Positions 34,522 through 44,703 are shown, counted from the first letter of the stretch. The stretch: DNA of 51,786 nt from Varibaculum cambriense (GCF_022133705.1 NZ_JAKNHJ010000018.1:1-51786); one strand, 5' to 3'. The notes: generated by a model not told the origin, from the letters alone. Translations and numbers: made by a program.

Positions 34522-35363
34522 GCTTCAATCTCCCTTGAACGAGTTGCCCGTAGCTGGAACATGGCGATAGCCACCACGACTACTACGAAGATCACTGCTT
34601 TGGCTTGTCCAACGCCTTCCATGCCTACCTGGTTAAACATCGAGTTAACGATATTGAGGGCGACCATTTCAGTTTTACCCGAAGGGGCGCCGGCGGTTAA
34701 CGCCAAGTTCTGGTCGAACATTTTGAATGTGTTCGACAAGGTTAGGAACAGGCAGATAGTGATAGAGGGCATCACCATGGGAATGGTGACGTTGCGCAAA
34801 ACCTGCCAGCGACCGGCTCCATCAATTTCTGCCGCTTCGGTGAGTTCTGGAGGAACGTTTTGCAGGCCGGCGATGTAGATAATCATCATGTAACCGATTA
34901 ACTGCCAGTTAATCAGAATAATTAGTCCTGCATAGCCGTATTTCCAGTCTGTAACTAGGGTCGCGCCGTAGTTCTGCAAAAAAGCGTTGATAATAATCTG
35001 CCAGGTATAACCTAAGACGATTCCGCCAATCAGGTTAGGCATAAAGAACACGGTTCGGAAGAAGTTAGTTCCACGTAGTTTGCGAGTTAATATCCAAGCG
35101 ATCGCAAAAGCAAACAGGTTCACGGTAATTATCGAGACTACTACCACCAATATGGTGAATAGGAAAGCAGAGGTAAAAGTATCTCGAGAATCAAAAACTT
35201 CTATATAGTTCTGAATTCCGACGAAGGTCGCATCGGTGATAGTGGTGAATTCGCAAAACGACAGGAAAAAACCAACGATGAACGGTATCAGAAAAGCGAT
35301 CAGAAAGGCTGCCAGAGTGGGCAGCACAAAAAGTGGAAAATAATATTTTAAATTCGACCTCAT
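34518..35363 (-). CDS. Carbohydrate ABC transporter permease (MalF type)
   Basis: Inner-membrane permease of 281 residues with six helices. The EAA motif region reads LTEAAEIDGAGRWQVLRNVT followed by IPMVMPS. It pairs with the next gene through a 4-bp start/stop overlap. It is separated from the solute-binding protein gene by 216 bp with a strong hairpin, which usually lowers permease expression relative to the binding protein. Confidence 0.92.
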   Translation of the reverse strand: MRSNLKYYFPLFVLPTLAAFLIAFLIPFIVGFFLSFCEFTTITDATFVGIQNYIEVFDSRDTFTSAFLFTILVVVVSIITVNLFAFAIAWILTRKLRGTNFFRTVFFMPNLIGGIVLGYTWQIIINAFLQNYGATLVTDWKYGYAGLIILINWQLIGYMMIIYIAGLQNVPPELTEAAEIDGAGRWQVLRNVTIPMVMPSITICLFLTLSNTFKMFDQNLALTAGAPSGKTEMVALNIVNSMFNQVGMEGVGQAKAVIFVVVVVAIAMFQLRATRSREIEA

Positions 35364-35487
35364 TGTCTATCCATTTCCTTTGGCCGGTGGATAAAAGAAC
35401 AAACAAGAACTGGGTTTACTGCTTTAAATCGAGCTTTAACCTAGTTGGTTTATGTCTTTGAAGACGGGGAATGTATTACTTAAGGTC

Positions 35488-35527
35488 AGGTGGCAGATAA
35501 GAACCGGGCGGTTCCTATCTGCCACCT
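35488..35527 (-). terminator. Intra-operon hairpin between binding protein and permeases
   Basis: AGGTGGCAGATA (35488-35499) pairs with TATCTGCCACCT (35516-35527). GAACCG/CGGTTC continues the stem after one mismatch, leaving a 2-nt loop. It is probably a partial terminator or 3'-end stabiliser that favours the binding-protein mRNA. Confidence 0.75.
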
Positions 35528-35579
35528 TGTCCCTGCTTGGGCATTCGCCCTCTTTTATCTAACCGAGGTTATATCTCAG

Positions 35580-36908
35580 TTATCTCTTTTCGGCGGCCCA
35601 GCCGTCTTGGAAATTCTTAACTACCTTGTCCCAGTCCAGGTTGCCAATGGCGTACTGTCCTAGATCCTGGCCAAAGTCATCTTTAAACTTTTGGGACGGG
35701 TAAGTGGTGAATATCCACGGCACCGTAGTCAGCTTGTCGCTGCTAAGGGAAGCGGCAACTTCCTTGGCCAACGGGTCATTAGGAATCTCGTCAGCAGAGA
35801 AAGCCTTGAACGGGGCAATAAAGCCAAGGTCTTCCACCACAGCCTTCTTGCCCTGGGGATCGGAGAAGAGCCAGTTGATGAAATCAATGGTGGCCTTCTG
35901 ATCCGCTTCCGAGGCCTTGGCATTAACTGCCATGAAAGCTTCGGTACCTACTGCCAGACCCTGCTTTTCTTCACCCTTGTGACCGGTGTAGATAGGCAGC
36001 ATCTTAATCTTGTCTTCCTTTACTACGTTGCCTTTCTCTTCGGCGACCTGGCTCCAAGCCCAGTTGCCGTTTTGCACCATAGCTGCTTTACCCTGTGCAA
36101 ACTCAGCCATAGAGTCGGCTACGTTCTTGTTAGGAGTTAGCTTGCGGTCAACAGTCGAGTTATCCAAGTAGAGATCAAAAATATTCTTGAATTCTTTATT
36201 GAACTTGAATTTCGCCTTGTCGGTATCGGTAACCTTATCCGCCTGATACTCGTAGTACATGGGGATATTCGATAGGTGGGTCTGCCAACGCCAATCTTCA
36301 CCTTTAGCCAGCGAAGTGGAGGCAAACACGCCCTCAATTCCGAGGTCGGCTTTGTGAGCTTGCATATCCTCAACAACTTCTTTCAGTTTGGCGAAGTTAT
36401 TGATTTCATCTACCTTAGTGGCTTTGGCGCCCGGCATTGCGAAATACTTGTCCAGAATCTCTTGGTTGTAGACAATGCCGTAACCTTCTACTGCCAATGG
36501 CACCCCGTAAATCTTGCCGTCCTCGCCCTTCAGTGCCAAGTTGGGATCATTGAGATCCTTGGCAAACTTAGTGTCGGTGAGATCCGCAGTGTATTTTTGC
36601 CAGCTCTTCAAGCCGACCGGACCGTTCACGTTGAACAGGGTAGGAGCATCAGATTTAGCGATTTCAGACTTTAGCTGCTGTTCGTAGTTTCCGGAACCTA
36701 CGGTTTGGACTTTGACCTCTACTCCCTTGTCTTTGGTGTAGGTCTCAGCAATTTTCTTAAAGGCTTTTTCCTGCTCCGGTTTCCAGTTCAACATATAAAC
36801 TTTGCCTTTACCGTCGCCCGCATCAGAGCCTGAAGAGCAGGCTGCCAAGCCGGTCAACGCAAAAGCGCTGGCAACAAAGGTTGCCAAAATACGAGTTTTC
36901 CTTGACAT
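35580..36908 (-). CDS. Carbohydrate ABC transporter substrate-binding lipoprotein
   Basis: Extracytoplasmic solute-binding lipoprotein of 442 residues of the CUT1 family. Signal peptide with lipobox LAAC (Cys24), then a mature domain starting near KVYMLNWKPEQEKAFKKIAE. FAQGKAAMVQNGNWAWSQV is the conserved family block. ATG start after AAGGGGGGACGTTA. It is first in an operon with two permeases, controlled by a LacI-type operator. The substrate cannot be read from sequence. Given the local glycan-degrading enzymes, lacto-N-biose/galacto-N-biose or another released sugar is a reasonable guess only. Confidence 0.9.
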   Translation of the reverse strand: MSRKTRILATFVASAFALTGLAACSSGSDAGDGKGKVYMLNWKPEQEKAFKKIAETYTKDKGVEVKVQTVGSGNYEQQLKSEIAKSDAPTLFNVNGPVGLKSWQKYTADLTDTKFAKDLNDPNLALKGEDGKIYGVPLAVEGYGIVYNQEILDKYFAMPGAKATKVDEINNFAKLKEVVEDMQAHKADLGIEGVFASTSLAKGEDWRWQTHLSNIPMYYEYQADKVTDTDKAKFKFNKEFKNIFDLYLDNSTVDRKLTPNKNVADSMAEFAQGKAAMVQNGNWAWSQVAEEKGNVVKEDKIKMLPIYTGHKGEEKQGLAVGTEAFMAVNAKASEADQKATIDFINWLFSDPQGKKAVVEDLGFIAPFKAFSADEIPNDPLAKEVAASLSSDKLTTVPWIFTTYPSQKFKDDFGQDLGQYAIGNLDWDKVVKNFQDGWAAEKR

Positions 36909-36963
36909 TAACGTCCCCCCTTGGACCGTCGATCAGTAGGTGCGGGGTAGCCCCCGCCCTTCG

Positions 36964-36979
36964 TCGGAAACGTTTCCGA
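36964..36979. promoter_or_regulatory. LacI-family operator upstream of the ABC transporter operon
   Basis: TCGGAAACGTTTCCGA is a perfect 16-bp palindrome with the central CG typical of LacI/CcpA-like operators, 56 bp upstream of the binding-protein ATG. I saw no other copy in the window. On the minus strand a TG-TACTGT extended -10-like element lies just upstream of it. Confidence 0.8.
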
Positions 36980-37088
36980 TGAACATCTCTACAGTACCAG
37001 TTAGTGCCTTAGAAAGGAAGAGCAAAATTAATAATTGTTATCTTTTTGTTAACTTTTGAGGATGAAATATCTGGATCCGCTGATAAAC

Positions 37089-37125
37089 GGCGGCGGCGCG
37101 GGGATTATCCTTCCGCGCCGCCGCC
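37089..37125 (-). terminator. Terminator of the NlpC/P60 gene
   Basis: GGCGGCGGCGCGG (37089-37101) and CCGCGCCGCCGCC (37113-37125) form a perfect 13-bp stem about 40 bp past the stop. No U-tract is present. Confidence 0.8.
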
Positions 37126-37165
37126 TGGCATTTTAATTTTTAGTTAATTACCGCGAGGTATCGAT

Positions 37166-38512
37166 TTAGAGCACTCGCACGTATACGGGATTTCCATAAA
37201 CCCGGGCGATCTTGACCCGATCTCCCGGTTTAGGAGCGTGGATCATATAGCCATTACCTAGGTAGATCCCAACGTGACTGGAGTAGTTCACCATATCGCC
37301 CGGTAGGGCTTGCGACTTAGAAACAAATCTTCCGGCTCCACGTTGGTGTTTTGCCCGCCGCGGCAGCGTGATCCCGGCAGCGTTCTTATATACGTAGGAG
37401 GTCAGTCCCGAGCAATCAAAGCCTTTGGGGGTGGAACCGCCCCATACGTAGGGAACCCCGATGAACTTCTTCGCATAAGAAATAATTTCGGAGCGAGAGG
37501 CGCTACCGCGCGAAGTCGATTTCTGATTAGTCGCCTTGTTTGCAGGCTTGTTGGTAGCTTTCGACTGGCTCTTTTTGGCGGGTTTGCTAGTAGAAGTTTG
37601 TTTCGGAGCCGGAGAACTATTATTGGTTTCCTTTTGCTCCTGGGCTTGCTTCTTAGCTGCTTCCTCCCGGGCTTTTTGTTGCTCTGCCTCTTTACGGGCT
37701 TTTTCTTCCGCAGCTTTCAGGGCAGCCTGGGCAGCAGCCTCTTCACGCGCCTTCCGCTCCGCTTCGATCTGCGCTTGGCGTTCTTTCTCAGCCTGCTCAG
37801 TCACTCCGCGCGCGGCCGCTAACTGCTTAATTAGCTCCTCACGCTGCGCACCCAAATCGGCAAGCTGTTTCTCAGAGGCAGCCTTAAGTTGGTCGGCTGC
37901 GTCCTTTTGAGTTTTAAGTTCGTTAGCCGCCTGCTCTCGATCCTGTTTCGCCTGGCTGGCACGTTCTTGCAGGACGCTGGCAACTTTGGCAATCGAATCA
38001 AAAGTCCGCATCTGGGAATCCGCCTTCGAGCCGAAGAGCTCGACGGAGACCTTCCTCATTTCCACAGTCTGCAGACCATCAGCGTTCAGGTAGGGAGTGA
38101 GCGAAGAAAGTGATCCTTGCGTGGTGTAAACAGTGCGTGCTAGGCCGGCTAAAGCCTTGCGAGCTTGCTCCACTTTTTCTTGTGCCTCTTGAGAATCCTG
38201 GGCAGTCTTATCTGCTGCCTGCTTGGCGACTACCAGGTTAGAGATGGCATCGTTGTAGCCGGCTTCAGCTTCCTCGGCTAGATCGCGGGCGTCCTGAGTC
38301 TGGGCACTGACCTGAGCAAGTTGTGCCTCGATAGCGGCTACCGAGTTAGCGGCATCAGTTTCTGCAGCCTTAGCTGCTTCCACCTTGTCATCTGCAGGTG
38401 AAGCAAATGCTACGGGTGCAAAAATTGAAGCGGAAGCTGTTAGAGCGAAACTGGCCGCAATGACCAATGCCCTTTTACCAGCTTTTTGTCCCGCAAAATT
38501 GTGGGGCTTCAT
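37166..38512 (-). CDS. Secreted NlpC/P60 peptidoglycan hydrolase with coiled coil
   Basis: Exported D,L-endopeptidase of 448 residues. I chose the ATG at 38512 because AGGAGGAAAGCT precedes it. Signal peptide about 1-37 (ending APVAFASPAD); a long coiled coil rich in Glu/Ala/Gln/Lys (about 40-280); a Lys/Ser/Thr-rich linker; and a C-terminal NlpC/P60 domain. Catalytic Cys lies in GFDCSGLT, His in SSHVGIYLG and the third polar residue His in YMIHAP. The layout matches RipA/CwlO-type cell-separation hydrolases, where the coiled coil controls activity, often through FtsEX. No partner gene is in view. Confidence 0.92.
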   Translation of the reverse strand: MKPHNFAGQKAGKRALVIAASFALTASASIFAPVAFASPADDKVEAAKAAETDAANSVAAIEAQLAQVSAQTQDARDLAEEAEAGYNDAISNLVVAKQAADKTAQDSQEAQEKVEQARKALAGLARTVYTTQGSLSSLTPYLNADGLQTVEMRKVSVELFGSKADSQMRTFDSIAKVASVLQERASQAKQDREQAANELKTQKDAADQLKAASEKQLADLGAQREELIKQLAAARGVTEQAEKERQAQIEAERKAREEAAAQAALKAAEEKARKEAEQQKAREEAAKKQAQEQKETNNSSPAPKQTSTSKPAKKSQSKATNKPANKATNQKSTSRGSASRSEIISYAKKFIGVPYVWGGSTPKGFDCSGLTSYVYKNAAGITLPRRAKHQRGAGRFVSKSQALPGDMVNYSSHVGIYLGNGYMIHAPKPGDRVKIARVYGNPVYVRVL

Positions 38513-38682
38513 AGCTTTCCTCCTAGAGCGACTTTGGGAGTTATAAGTCGGACTAACTGCCACAATACCGCGCTTTCGTACCTCTAACAACAAAATTCAC
38601 ATTAACAACAGGTGCAACAAGGGCTAGATCGGAGGAGATTTAGATTAAAAGTGCTACTTTTCAAGGAGGTATAGTTAATTTA

Positions 38683-38756
38683 CAAAAAGAAACACGCGGA
38701 AAATGCCGTAAAGTGAAATATATCACTATCTGAGGTTATCGGCGTTTTCCGCGTGT
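38683..38756 (-). terminator. Terminator of ppa with nested inner hairpin
   Basis: ACACGCGGAAAATGCCG (38692-38708) pairs with CGGCGTTTTCCGCGTGT (38740-38756), 17 bp with one wobble. AGTGA/TCACT (38712-38727) forms an inner hairpin in the loop. On the minus strand TTTCTTTTTG follows, so it is an intrinsic terminator 16 bp after ppa. Confidence 0.85.
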
Positions 38757-38771
38757 CTGGCAGGCAGGAAA

Positions 38772-39320
38772 TTACTCGGTTATCTGTCCGTCGAAGAAAT
38801 CAGCGACTAGGCCAAAATACTTCTTTCCATTTTCTGCTTCCCACTGCTTCATTCGCTCACGCGAACGCCGGATTTCTTCCTCAGCTTCTTTACGTCCTAC
38901 CCAATGGGCGCCCTCAACAGATTTACCTGGTTCCAAATCTTTATAAACCTCAAAGAAGTGCTGAATTTCTAGGCGGTGAAACTCAGAAATATCTTCAATC
39001 TCGGTGCGCCAAGAGGCGCGCTGATCAGCAGCAGGAACACATAAAACCTTATCGTCACCACCGTTCTCATCGCGCATCCGGAACATCCCCAGTGGCCGGC
39101 AACGGATCACGCAACCGGGGAAAGTGGATTCTTCTAAGACCACCAGGGCATCCAAAGGATCTCCGTCCTCGCCCAAGGTTCCATCAATAAAGCCATAGTC
39201 ATCGGGGTAGCGAGTGGAAGTAAAAAGCATACGATCCAGACGGATGCGGCCTGTACCGTGATCAACCTCGTATTTATTACGGTTTCCTTTCGGAATCTCA
39301 ATGGTCACATCAAATTCCAT
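38772..39320 (-). CDS. ppa: Inorganic pyrophosphatase (family I)
   Basis: Soluble Mg2+-dependent enzyme of 182 residues that hydrolyses pyrophosphate and so drives biosynthetic reactions. Active-site blocks are visible: [34 protein letters not shown] with the metal-binding DGDPLDALV, and [23 protein letters not shown] after GGGGAAAGACAC. It is a single gene with its own terminator, divergent from the dacB gene. Confidence 0.97.
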   Translation of the reverse strand: MEFDVTIEIPKGNRNKYEVDHGTGRIRLDRMLFTSTRYPDDYGFIDGTLGEDGDPLDALVVLEESTFPGCVIRCRPLGMFRMRDENGGDDKVLCVPAADQRASWRTEIEDISEFHRLEIQHFFEVYKDLEPGKSVEGAHWVGRKEAEEEIRRSRERMKQWEAENGKKYFGLVADFFDGQITE

Positions 39321-39446
39321 GTGTCTTTCCCCTTCCCGCCCAAATAGGCTAAGTGTGCGACAATCGGGGCAAAAGTATTACCGCCGAAGTCGTGGCATCT
39401 GCTTTATATTTAAGAATACGTGGAAAATTCATAAACGAGGGGAAGA

Positions 39447-40889
39447 ATGCGAAAATCTGTACTTTTACCGCTAATTCTCCTGGTAGCAATGGTGGCAAGC
39501 GGCGTCGGTTATGGCGTTTTGGACGCCTACAACCTAGTGCCAGGGATTCTAACCTTAGAAAATGAATCGGTAGACATGCCCGAAACCGTGGAGATTAGTC
39601 TTACGGATGCCGGCAATAAGGAAGTAATAGGAATAAATGAACACGCTGCGAAAATTACCGCGGCGCAAGTTCAGCCTCTAATGCAACAGCTGGTCGCCCA
39701 AGCGCAAAACGGTTTGCCCCCAAATCCTGATAGCAACGACCCGGCCGCCAATATGCCGGTGGCGACGGGAAGCAGAGTCGGCGCGATAGTAATAGACACC
39801 GCCAGCGGGAAAACTCTTGGCCAAGTAAACGCCGACCAGCTAATGACCCCCGCCTCTTCCAGTAAAATCGTGGCAGCGGCAACTGCCTTGAAAACTCTCG
39901 GACCCGATTACCGTTTCACTACTTCGACGCACTTGGCAGGCGAAAAACTATTCTTACGAGGAAACGGGGATCAGCTATTATCGGCAGGTTCTGGAAATCC
40001 CGCTGCCACTGCCGGACATGCCGGACTAGCAGACTTGGCGGCCCAAACCACGCAAAAACTCAAAGACAAGAAAACTACTACGGTGCAGTTATTCTTGGAC
40101 GAGAGTGCTTTCGGGGATCAAAATCCGCTTGCGAACTGGCAAGCCCAAGGCAATGACAATTACGAAACTAAGCCCACCCCCATCGCGATCAACAACGGAT
40201 TAGCTAACCCCGAGCTGTCATACGGATACTTGCCCGACCCCGGACTTTCGGCAGCGGAACAGTTCGCGGCACGACTAAAAGACCAGGGTATTAAGGTGGG
40301 ACAGATCCAGCGTGGTGCTACCCCCAACGATGCCCGCAAAATTGGGGAAGTAAAAAGCGCTCCCTTGCATGAAGTTATGCATGAAACCCTTAAAGAATCG
40401 AACAATATGCTGGCAGAAGTGCTGTGCAGAGCTTCGGCAGCGAAAGCCGGAACCGGTACGAACTTTTCCGGGGAAATAAAAATTGCCCAAAAGGTCTTAA
40501 ATGATCTAAAACTCGAGGGTGCAGCTTTTGCCAATCATGATTGCTCGGGACTATCCACTGAAAACCAGATCAAACCGCAATTATTAGCCGCGCTAATGCA
40601 ACAAGCTGCTCGCGGCGACGATCCCCAGCTGCGGCCGCTGGTCGCCTCCCTTCCTGTTGGAGCCCTAGATGGCACCTTGCACGATCGATATTTGCAAGCA
40701 AACGGCGCCGGTAATGTACGAGCAAAAACCGGGTCTTTGCAGAACTCGCGGGCGCTCACTGGTCTCGTGACCACTAAATCCGGTAGAACTCTCACTTTCT
40801 GTGTGATTGTTGATTCCTTCAAAGAGGGAACCGGCACAATCGCGCGCGGCGCCATCGATAACTTCGTAAACGGACTGGCAGGTCTGTGA
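39447..40889 (+). CDS. dacB: D-alanyl-D-alanine carboxypeptidase/endopeptidase (PBP4, S13)
   Basis: Secreted or membrane-bound penicillin-binding protein of 480 residues that trims peptidoglycan peptides. N-terminal hydrophobic signal anchor (about 5-25). The three active-site motifs of the S13 family are present: SSSK in MTPASSSKIV (about 136-145), SNN in LKESNNMLAE and KTG in VRAKTGSLQN. ATG after GAGGGGAAGA. It leads a long plus-strand run and overlaps tilS by 4 bp (GTGA), the standard actinobacterial order. Confidence 0.94.
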   Translation: MRKSVLLPLILLVAMVASGVGYGVLDAYNLVPGILTLENESVDMPETVEISLTDAGNKEVIGINEHAAKITAAQVQPLMQQLVAQAQNGLPPNPDSNDPAANMPVATGSRVGAIVIDTASGKTLGQVNADQLMTPASSSKIVAAATALKTLGPDYRFTTSTHLAGEKLFLRGNGDQLLSAGSGNPAATAGHAGLADLAAQTTQKLKDKKTTTVQLFLDESAFGDQNPLANWQAQGNDNYETKPTPIAINNGLANPELSYGYLPDPGLSAAEQFAARLKDQGIKVGQIQRGATPNDARKIGEVKSAPLHEVMHETLKESNNMLAEVLCRASAAKAGTGTNFSGEIKIAQKVLNDLKLEGAAFANHDCSGLSTENQIKPQLLAALMQQAARGDDPQLRPLVASLPVGALDGTLHDRYLQANGAGNVRAKTGSLQNSRALTGLVTTKSGRTLTFCVIVDSFKEGTGTIARGAIDNFVNGLAGL

Positions 40890-41971
40890 CCCGGCAACCG
40901 CAAGGCGCGCGAGGACGGATAGAAAGAGCCGTCCTCGCGCAGCTAAAACATCTAGAAAAACACCATGCGCGGGCAACCTTAGTAGTGGCTTGTTCGGGCG
41001 GCGCCGATTCCCTCGCCCTCGCTGATGCTATTATTCGTCTGGCACCTTCGAGGGAATTTAAACCAGTAGCAGTCACCGTTGATCATGGTTGGCGCGCAGA
41101 ATCGGGTGCGCAAGCACGAAAAGTGCAAGAAATACTGACGGGCTTAGGGTATAGACAAGTGGAGCTACTCACCCTTCCTGATGCGCAAATAGCCGGTAAA
41201 GGCAAAGAAGGTGATGCCCGCAAAAGGCGCTACCAGGCTCTAGAAGAAGCCGCCAGCAGGTACGGTTCTTTGGGTGAAAATGTTTTTATCCTTTTGGGGC
41301 ATACCCGTGACGATCAAGCAGAAACTGTGCTTTTGGGGCTGATACGTGGCAGTGGCGCGCGCTCGATTGCGGGAATGCGTAGCTGGGATGAGGGCGCCGG
41401 AGAACACAGTGCTAGACGCGCCGGCTATCTGCGACCACTCCTGGCGCTGCCCCGCCGCGACACCGTAGCTGCTTGCCACGAAGGGGGACTGTCTTTTATC
41501 GACGACCCTTCCAACTATCCCGAAGGACCAGTTAGAGCTGCAGATGGTACGGCTCTGCGGCGGTCAGCCCTGCGGTACCACGCCTTACCCGCCCTCGAAA
41601 AAGCCCTCGGGGTAGATCCGCGCCCCGCCCTCGCCCGCACTGCCGCCCTGTTGCAAGCAGACTTGGATGCCTTAGACAGCCTAGCTGCCGATTGGTTTGC
41701 CAAGACTCAGCGGGGTGAGGGAGAGAATGTAACGCTGGAAACCAAGGGGCTACTTGCGCAACCAGCGGCGATCCGCAAGCGGGTGTGGCGCCTGGCGGCG
41801 CTAAAGGCCGGGGCGCGAGCCTCAGACCTGCGGAAAGTTCAACTAGATGCCGTGGATTTTATGGCTACCCACCGCCGAGGTACCGGCCCGATCCAACTGC
41901 CTGGGAAAGTGACCTGCACCCGAGTGACAGGAACCTACGAACTTTACTTTCACGCGCAATCGAGAGGATAG
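40886..41971 (+). CDS. tilS: tRNA(Ile)-lysidine synthetase
   Basis: ATP-dependent enzyme of 361 residues that makes lysidine at the wobble C of tRNA-Ile2, needed for AUA decoding. PP-loop SGGADS (about 34-39) in VVACSGGADSLALAD, then HTRDDQAETVLLGLIRGSG and RPLLALPRRD. GTG start overlapping the dacB stop. The C-terminal part is shorter than in E. coli TilS, as is usual for actinobacteria. Confidence 0.94.
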   Translation: MTRQPQGARGRIERAVLAQLKHLEKHHARATLVVACSGGADSLALADAIIRLAPSREFKPVAVTVDHGWRAESGAQARKVQEILTGLGYRQVELLTLPDAQIAGKGKEGDARKRRYQALEEAASRYGSLGENVFILLGHTRDDQAETVLLGLIRGSGARSIAGMRSWDEGAGEHSARRAGYLRPLLALPRRDTVAACHEGGLSFIDDPSNYPEGPVRAADGTALRRSALRYHALPALEKALGVDPRPALARTAALLQADLDALDSLAADWFAKTQRGEGENVTLETKGLLAQPAAIRKRVWRLAALKAGARASDLRKVQLDAVDFMATHRRGTGPIQLPGKVTCTRVTGTYELYFHAQSRG

Positions 41972-41980
41972 ACTGGGAAA

Positions 41981-42532
41981 ATGGACGCAAATGATATGGG
42001 CGATGCGCTGGAGCGGATATTGATCAGCGAGCAGCAAATCGCGGACAAACTGCAAGAAATGGCCACCCAAATCGATCGCGACTATCGCGGCCGAGAAATC
42101 TTATTAGTCGGGGTGCTCAAAGGAGCCACGATGGTGATGGCGGATCTGGCTCGCCTCATTCACACCCCCCTAGAAATTGATTGGATGGCGGTTTCCTCCT
42201 ATGGGGCTTCTACCAAATCCTCTGGAGTGGTGCGGATTCTCAAAGACTTAGATTCCGACCTGGGGGGACGGGATGTGTTGATAGTAGAGGACGTGATTGA
42301 TTCCGGCTTAACTTTGGATTGGCTCACCCGCAACCTTTCTTCGCGGGGCGCGGCCTCGGTAGAAATTGCTGCCCTGCTGCGCAAACCGGAGGCGGCGAAA
42401 GTTGCAGTTGACGTGAAATACGTGGGATTTGATATTCCCAATGATTTCGTGGTGGGGTACGGCCTGGATTACGCGGAAAAGTACCGGAATCTCCCGTTCG
42501 TGGGAACCCTCGCCCCGCATGTTTACCAATAG
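41981..42532 (+). CDS. hpt: Hypoxanthine(-guanine) phosphoribosyltransferase
   Basis: Purine salvage enzyme of 183 residues converting hypoxanthine or guanine plus PRPP to IMP or GMP. The PRPP-binding motif is VLIVEDVIDSGLTL (about 104-117), and VGVLKGATMVMADL is the first substrate loop. It lies 9 bp after tilS and has the conserved position before ftsH. Confidence 0.95.
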   Translation: MDANDMGDALERILISEQQIADKLQEMATQIDRDYRGREILLVGVLKGATMVMADLARLIHTPLEIDWMAVSSYGASTKSSGVVRILKDLDSDLGGRDVLIVEDVIDSGLTLDWLTRNLSSRGAASVEIAALLRKPEAAKVAVDVKYVGFDIPNDFVVGYGLDYAEKYRNLPFVGTLAPHVYQ

Positions 42533-42702
42533 TGGGTCAAGCAGGTTCACTGAACCGCGCACTGGGAAGAAACGGTACCTCGCGAGGGTAAAATTCGGCT
42601 GAGGGTGACCAAAATAAGCAATTGGAGCCCAAAGCGTTTAGGCTTGTCTCTATGAAATAACGCCGCCTGGCGGCACCGGATAATAGGGTATGAAACCGAT
42701 AA

Positions 42703-44700
42703 ATGGCGAAGAAGAAAAAAGAAAATAAGAAATTTTGGCTGAAATGGGGGATCCCGGCGATAGTAATAATCGCTGTATTTTGGGTGATCTCCCTGGTAAT
42801 GGCGCCTACCGTTATTGACACCTCCGAGGGGATAGCGCTACTAAAAGGCAAAACCGTTGAGCGGGCGATAGTCAATGACGGCACTCAGCAGGTAAAGCTA
42901 GAATTATCGAAGAAGTACACCCCCAAAAACTTGGGGAAAGATGCCCAGATGATTCCGCAAGGCGCCACGAAAGAGGTCACTTTTACCTTTGTGCAATCCC
43001 AGGCGGAACAGGTAAATGAACTAATCCAGGACGGGAACCTGAAGAAGGGATATAACTCGATTTTCCCGACCGGTTCTTGGTGGTCAGCGCTTTTACAGAT
43101 GATGATTCCGCTGCTACTGTTCTTTGCCCTGATCTGGTGGGCGATGTCCCGAATGCAGGGCGGCGGCATGATGGGATTTGGGAAATCCAAATTCAAAAAG
43201 TTTGACGCCTCCGCTCCCAAGATTACTTTCGCCGATGTAGCGGGAGCCGATGAAGCGGTAGAGGAGCTCCGCGAAATTCAAGAGTTCCTGGCCAATCCCG
43301 CGAAGTTCCATAACCTGGGGGCGCGGATCCCTAAAGGCGTATTGCTGTGTGGTCCGCCCGGAACCGGTAAAACTTTGCTGGCCAAGGCGGTAGCCGGGGA
43401 AGCGAAAGTTCCCTTCTTCACCCTCTCCGGCTCGGAATTCGTAGAAATGTTCGTGGGCGTGGGCGCCTCGCGGGTGCGCGACCTATTTAGCCAGGCTAAA
43501 GAGTCCGCCCCGGCGATCGTGTTCGTTGACGAAATCGATGCGGTGGGGCGTCACCGCGGCACCGGTATGGGCGGTGGCAATGATGAACGCGAACAAACCC
43601 TAAACCAGTTGCTGGTAGAGATGGACGGGTTTGACGAAAACACCAACGTCATTTTGATCGCCGCCACCAACCGTCCCGATGTACTCGATCCGGCGTTGCT
43701 GCGACCGGGACGTTTTGACCGGCAGATAAACGTAGATGCCCCCGATATCAAGGGGCGGAAAGCAATTCTGCAGGTACACGCCAAAGGCAAGCCGATGACT
43801 ACCGATGTGGATCTAGAACAGATCGCGAAACGTACTCCCGGCTTTACCGGTGCTGACCTGGAAAATGTGCTTAACGAAGCTGCTTTGCTAACCGCTCGTT
43901 CTAATGCGGATCTGATCGATATGCGGGCAGTTGATGAGGCTATCGACCGGGTAATTGCCGGGCCACAAAGACGCACTCGGGTTATGAATGACCACGACAA
44001 ATTGGTTACCGCCTATCATGAGGGCGGACATGCGCTTTGTGCGGCTGCCTTGCGATATACCGATCCGGTTACCAAGGTTACGATTCTGCCGCGTGGGCGC
44101 GCCCTGGGGTACACCATGGTGATGCCGGTTGAGGATCGCTATTCGCGCACCCGTAACCAGCTGTTAGATGAACTGGTTTACGCCATGGGAGGGCGAGTAG
44201 CTGAAGAGCTAGTATTCCTGGATCCTTCCACCGGTGCCTCTAACGATATTGAAAAGGCCACCGCTACTGCTCGCCGCCTCGTAACCGATTTCGGTATGTC
44301 CGACAAGGTAGGGCCGGTGAAGCTCGGTAAAGATGATAGCGAACCTTTCTTGGGACGCGATGGTATCTCCAGTAGAAACTATTCCGAGGCAGTGGCCAGC
44401 ACTATCGATGAAGAAGTACGCAGCTTCCTAGATACTGCCAATCGTGAAGCCTGGGAGATCCTTACTCGCAATCGCGGGATTCTCGATGATTTAGCTGCCC
44501 GACTAATTGACAAGGAAACCCTGCTAGAAGAAGAACTAGAAGAGATCTTCTCTCCGGTTCAAAAACAGGCAGAACGCACCGTTTGGTCCTATGGTCAAGA
44601 AGGGGCAGTCCCCGGAGCGGTTTTTGGTAAACCGATTGCTGGTTCCCAAACTCCGGCTACGGCTCCGATTCCGGAAAATCTAGCGGTAGAGGGCGAGTAA
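42703..44700 (+). CDS. ftsH: ATP-dependent membrane zinc metalloprotease FtsH
   Basis: Hexameric membrane AAA+ protease of 665 residues that degrades membrane and regulatory proteins. Two N-terminal transmembrane helices (about 13-33 and 128-148) flank a periplasmic domain. AAA domain: Walker A GPPGTGKT (217-224), Walker [11 protein letters not shown], and second region of homology [20 protein letters not shown]. Zinc site HEGGH (439-443). The start follows a weak AGGG site. The C-terminus ends in a Pro/Ala-rich tail. The 170-bp gap after hpt suggests its own promoter. Confidence 0.97.
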   Translation: MAKKKKENKKFWLKWGIPAIVIIAVFWVISLVMAPTVIDTSEGIALLKGKTVERAIVNDGTQQVKLELSKKYTPKNLGKDAQMIPQGATKEVTFTFVQSQAEQVNELIQDGNLKKGYNSIFPTGSWWSALLQMMIPLLLFFALIWWAMSRMQGGGMMGFGKSKFKKFDASAPKITFADVAGADEAVEELREIQEFLANPAKFHNLGARIPKGVLLCGPPGTGKTLLAKAVAGEAKVPFFTLSGSEFVEMFVGVGASRVRDLFSQAKESAPAIVFVDEIDAVGRHRGTGMGGGNDEREQTLNQLLVEMDGFDENTNVILIAATNRPDVLDPALLRPGRFDRQINVDAPDIKGRKAILQVHAKGKPMTTDVDLEQIAKRTPGFTGADLENVLNEAALLTARSNADLIDMRAVDEAIDRVIAGPQRRTRVMNDHDKLVTAYHEGGHALCAAALRYTDPVTKVTILPRGRALGYTMVMPVEDRYSRTRNQLLDELVYAMGGRVAEELVFLDPSTGASNDIEKATATARRLVTDFGMSDKVGPVKLGKDDSEPFLGRDGISSRNYSEAVASTIDEEVRSFLDTANREAWEILTRNRGILDDLAARLIDKETLLEEELEEIFSPVQKQAERTVWSYGQEGAVPGAVFGKPIAGSQTPATAPIPENLAVEGE

Positions 44701-44703
44701 CTC

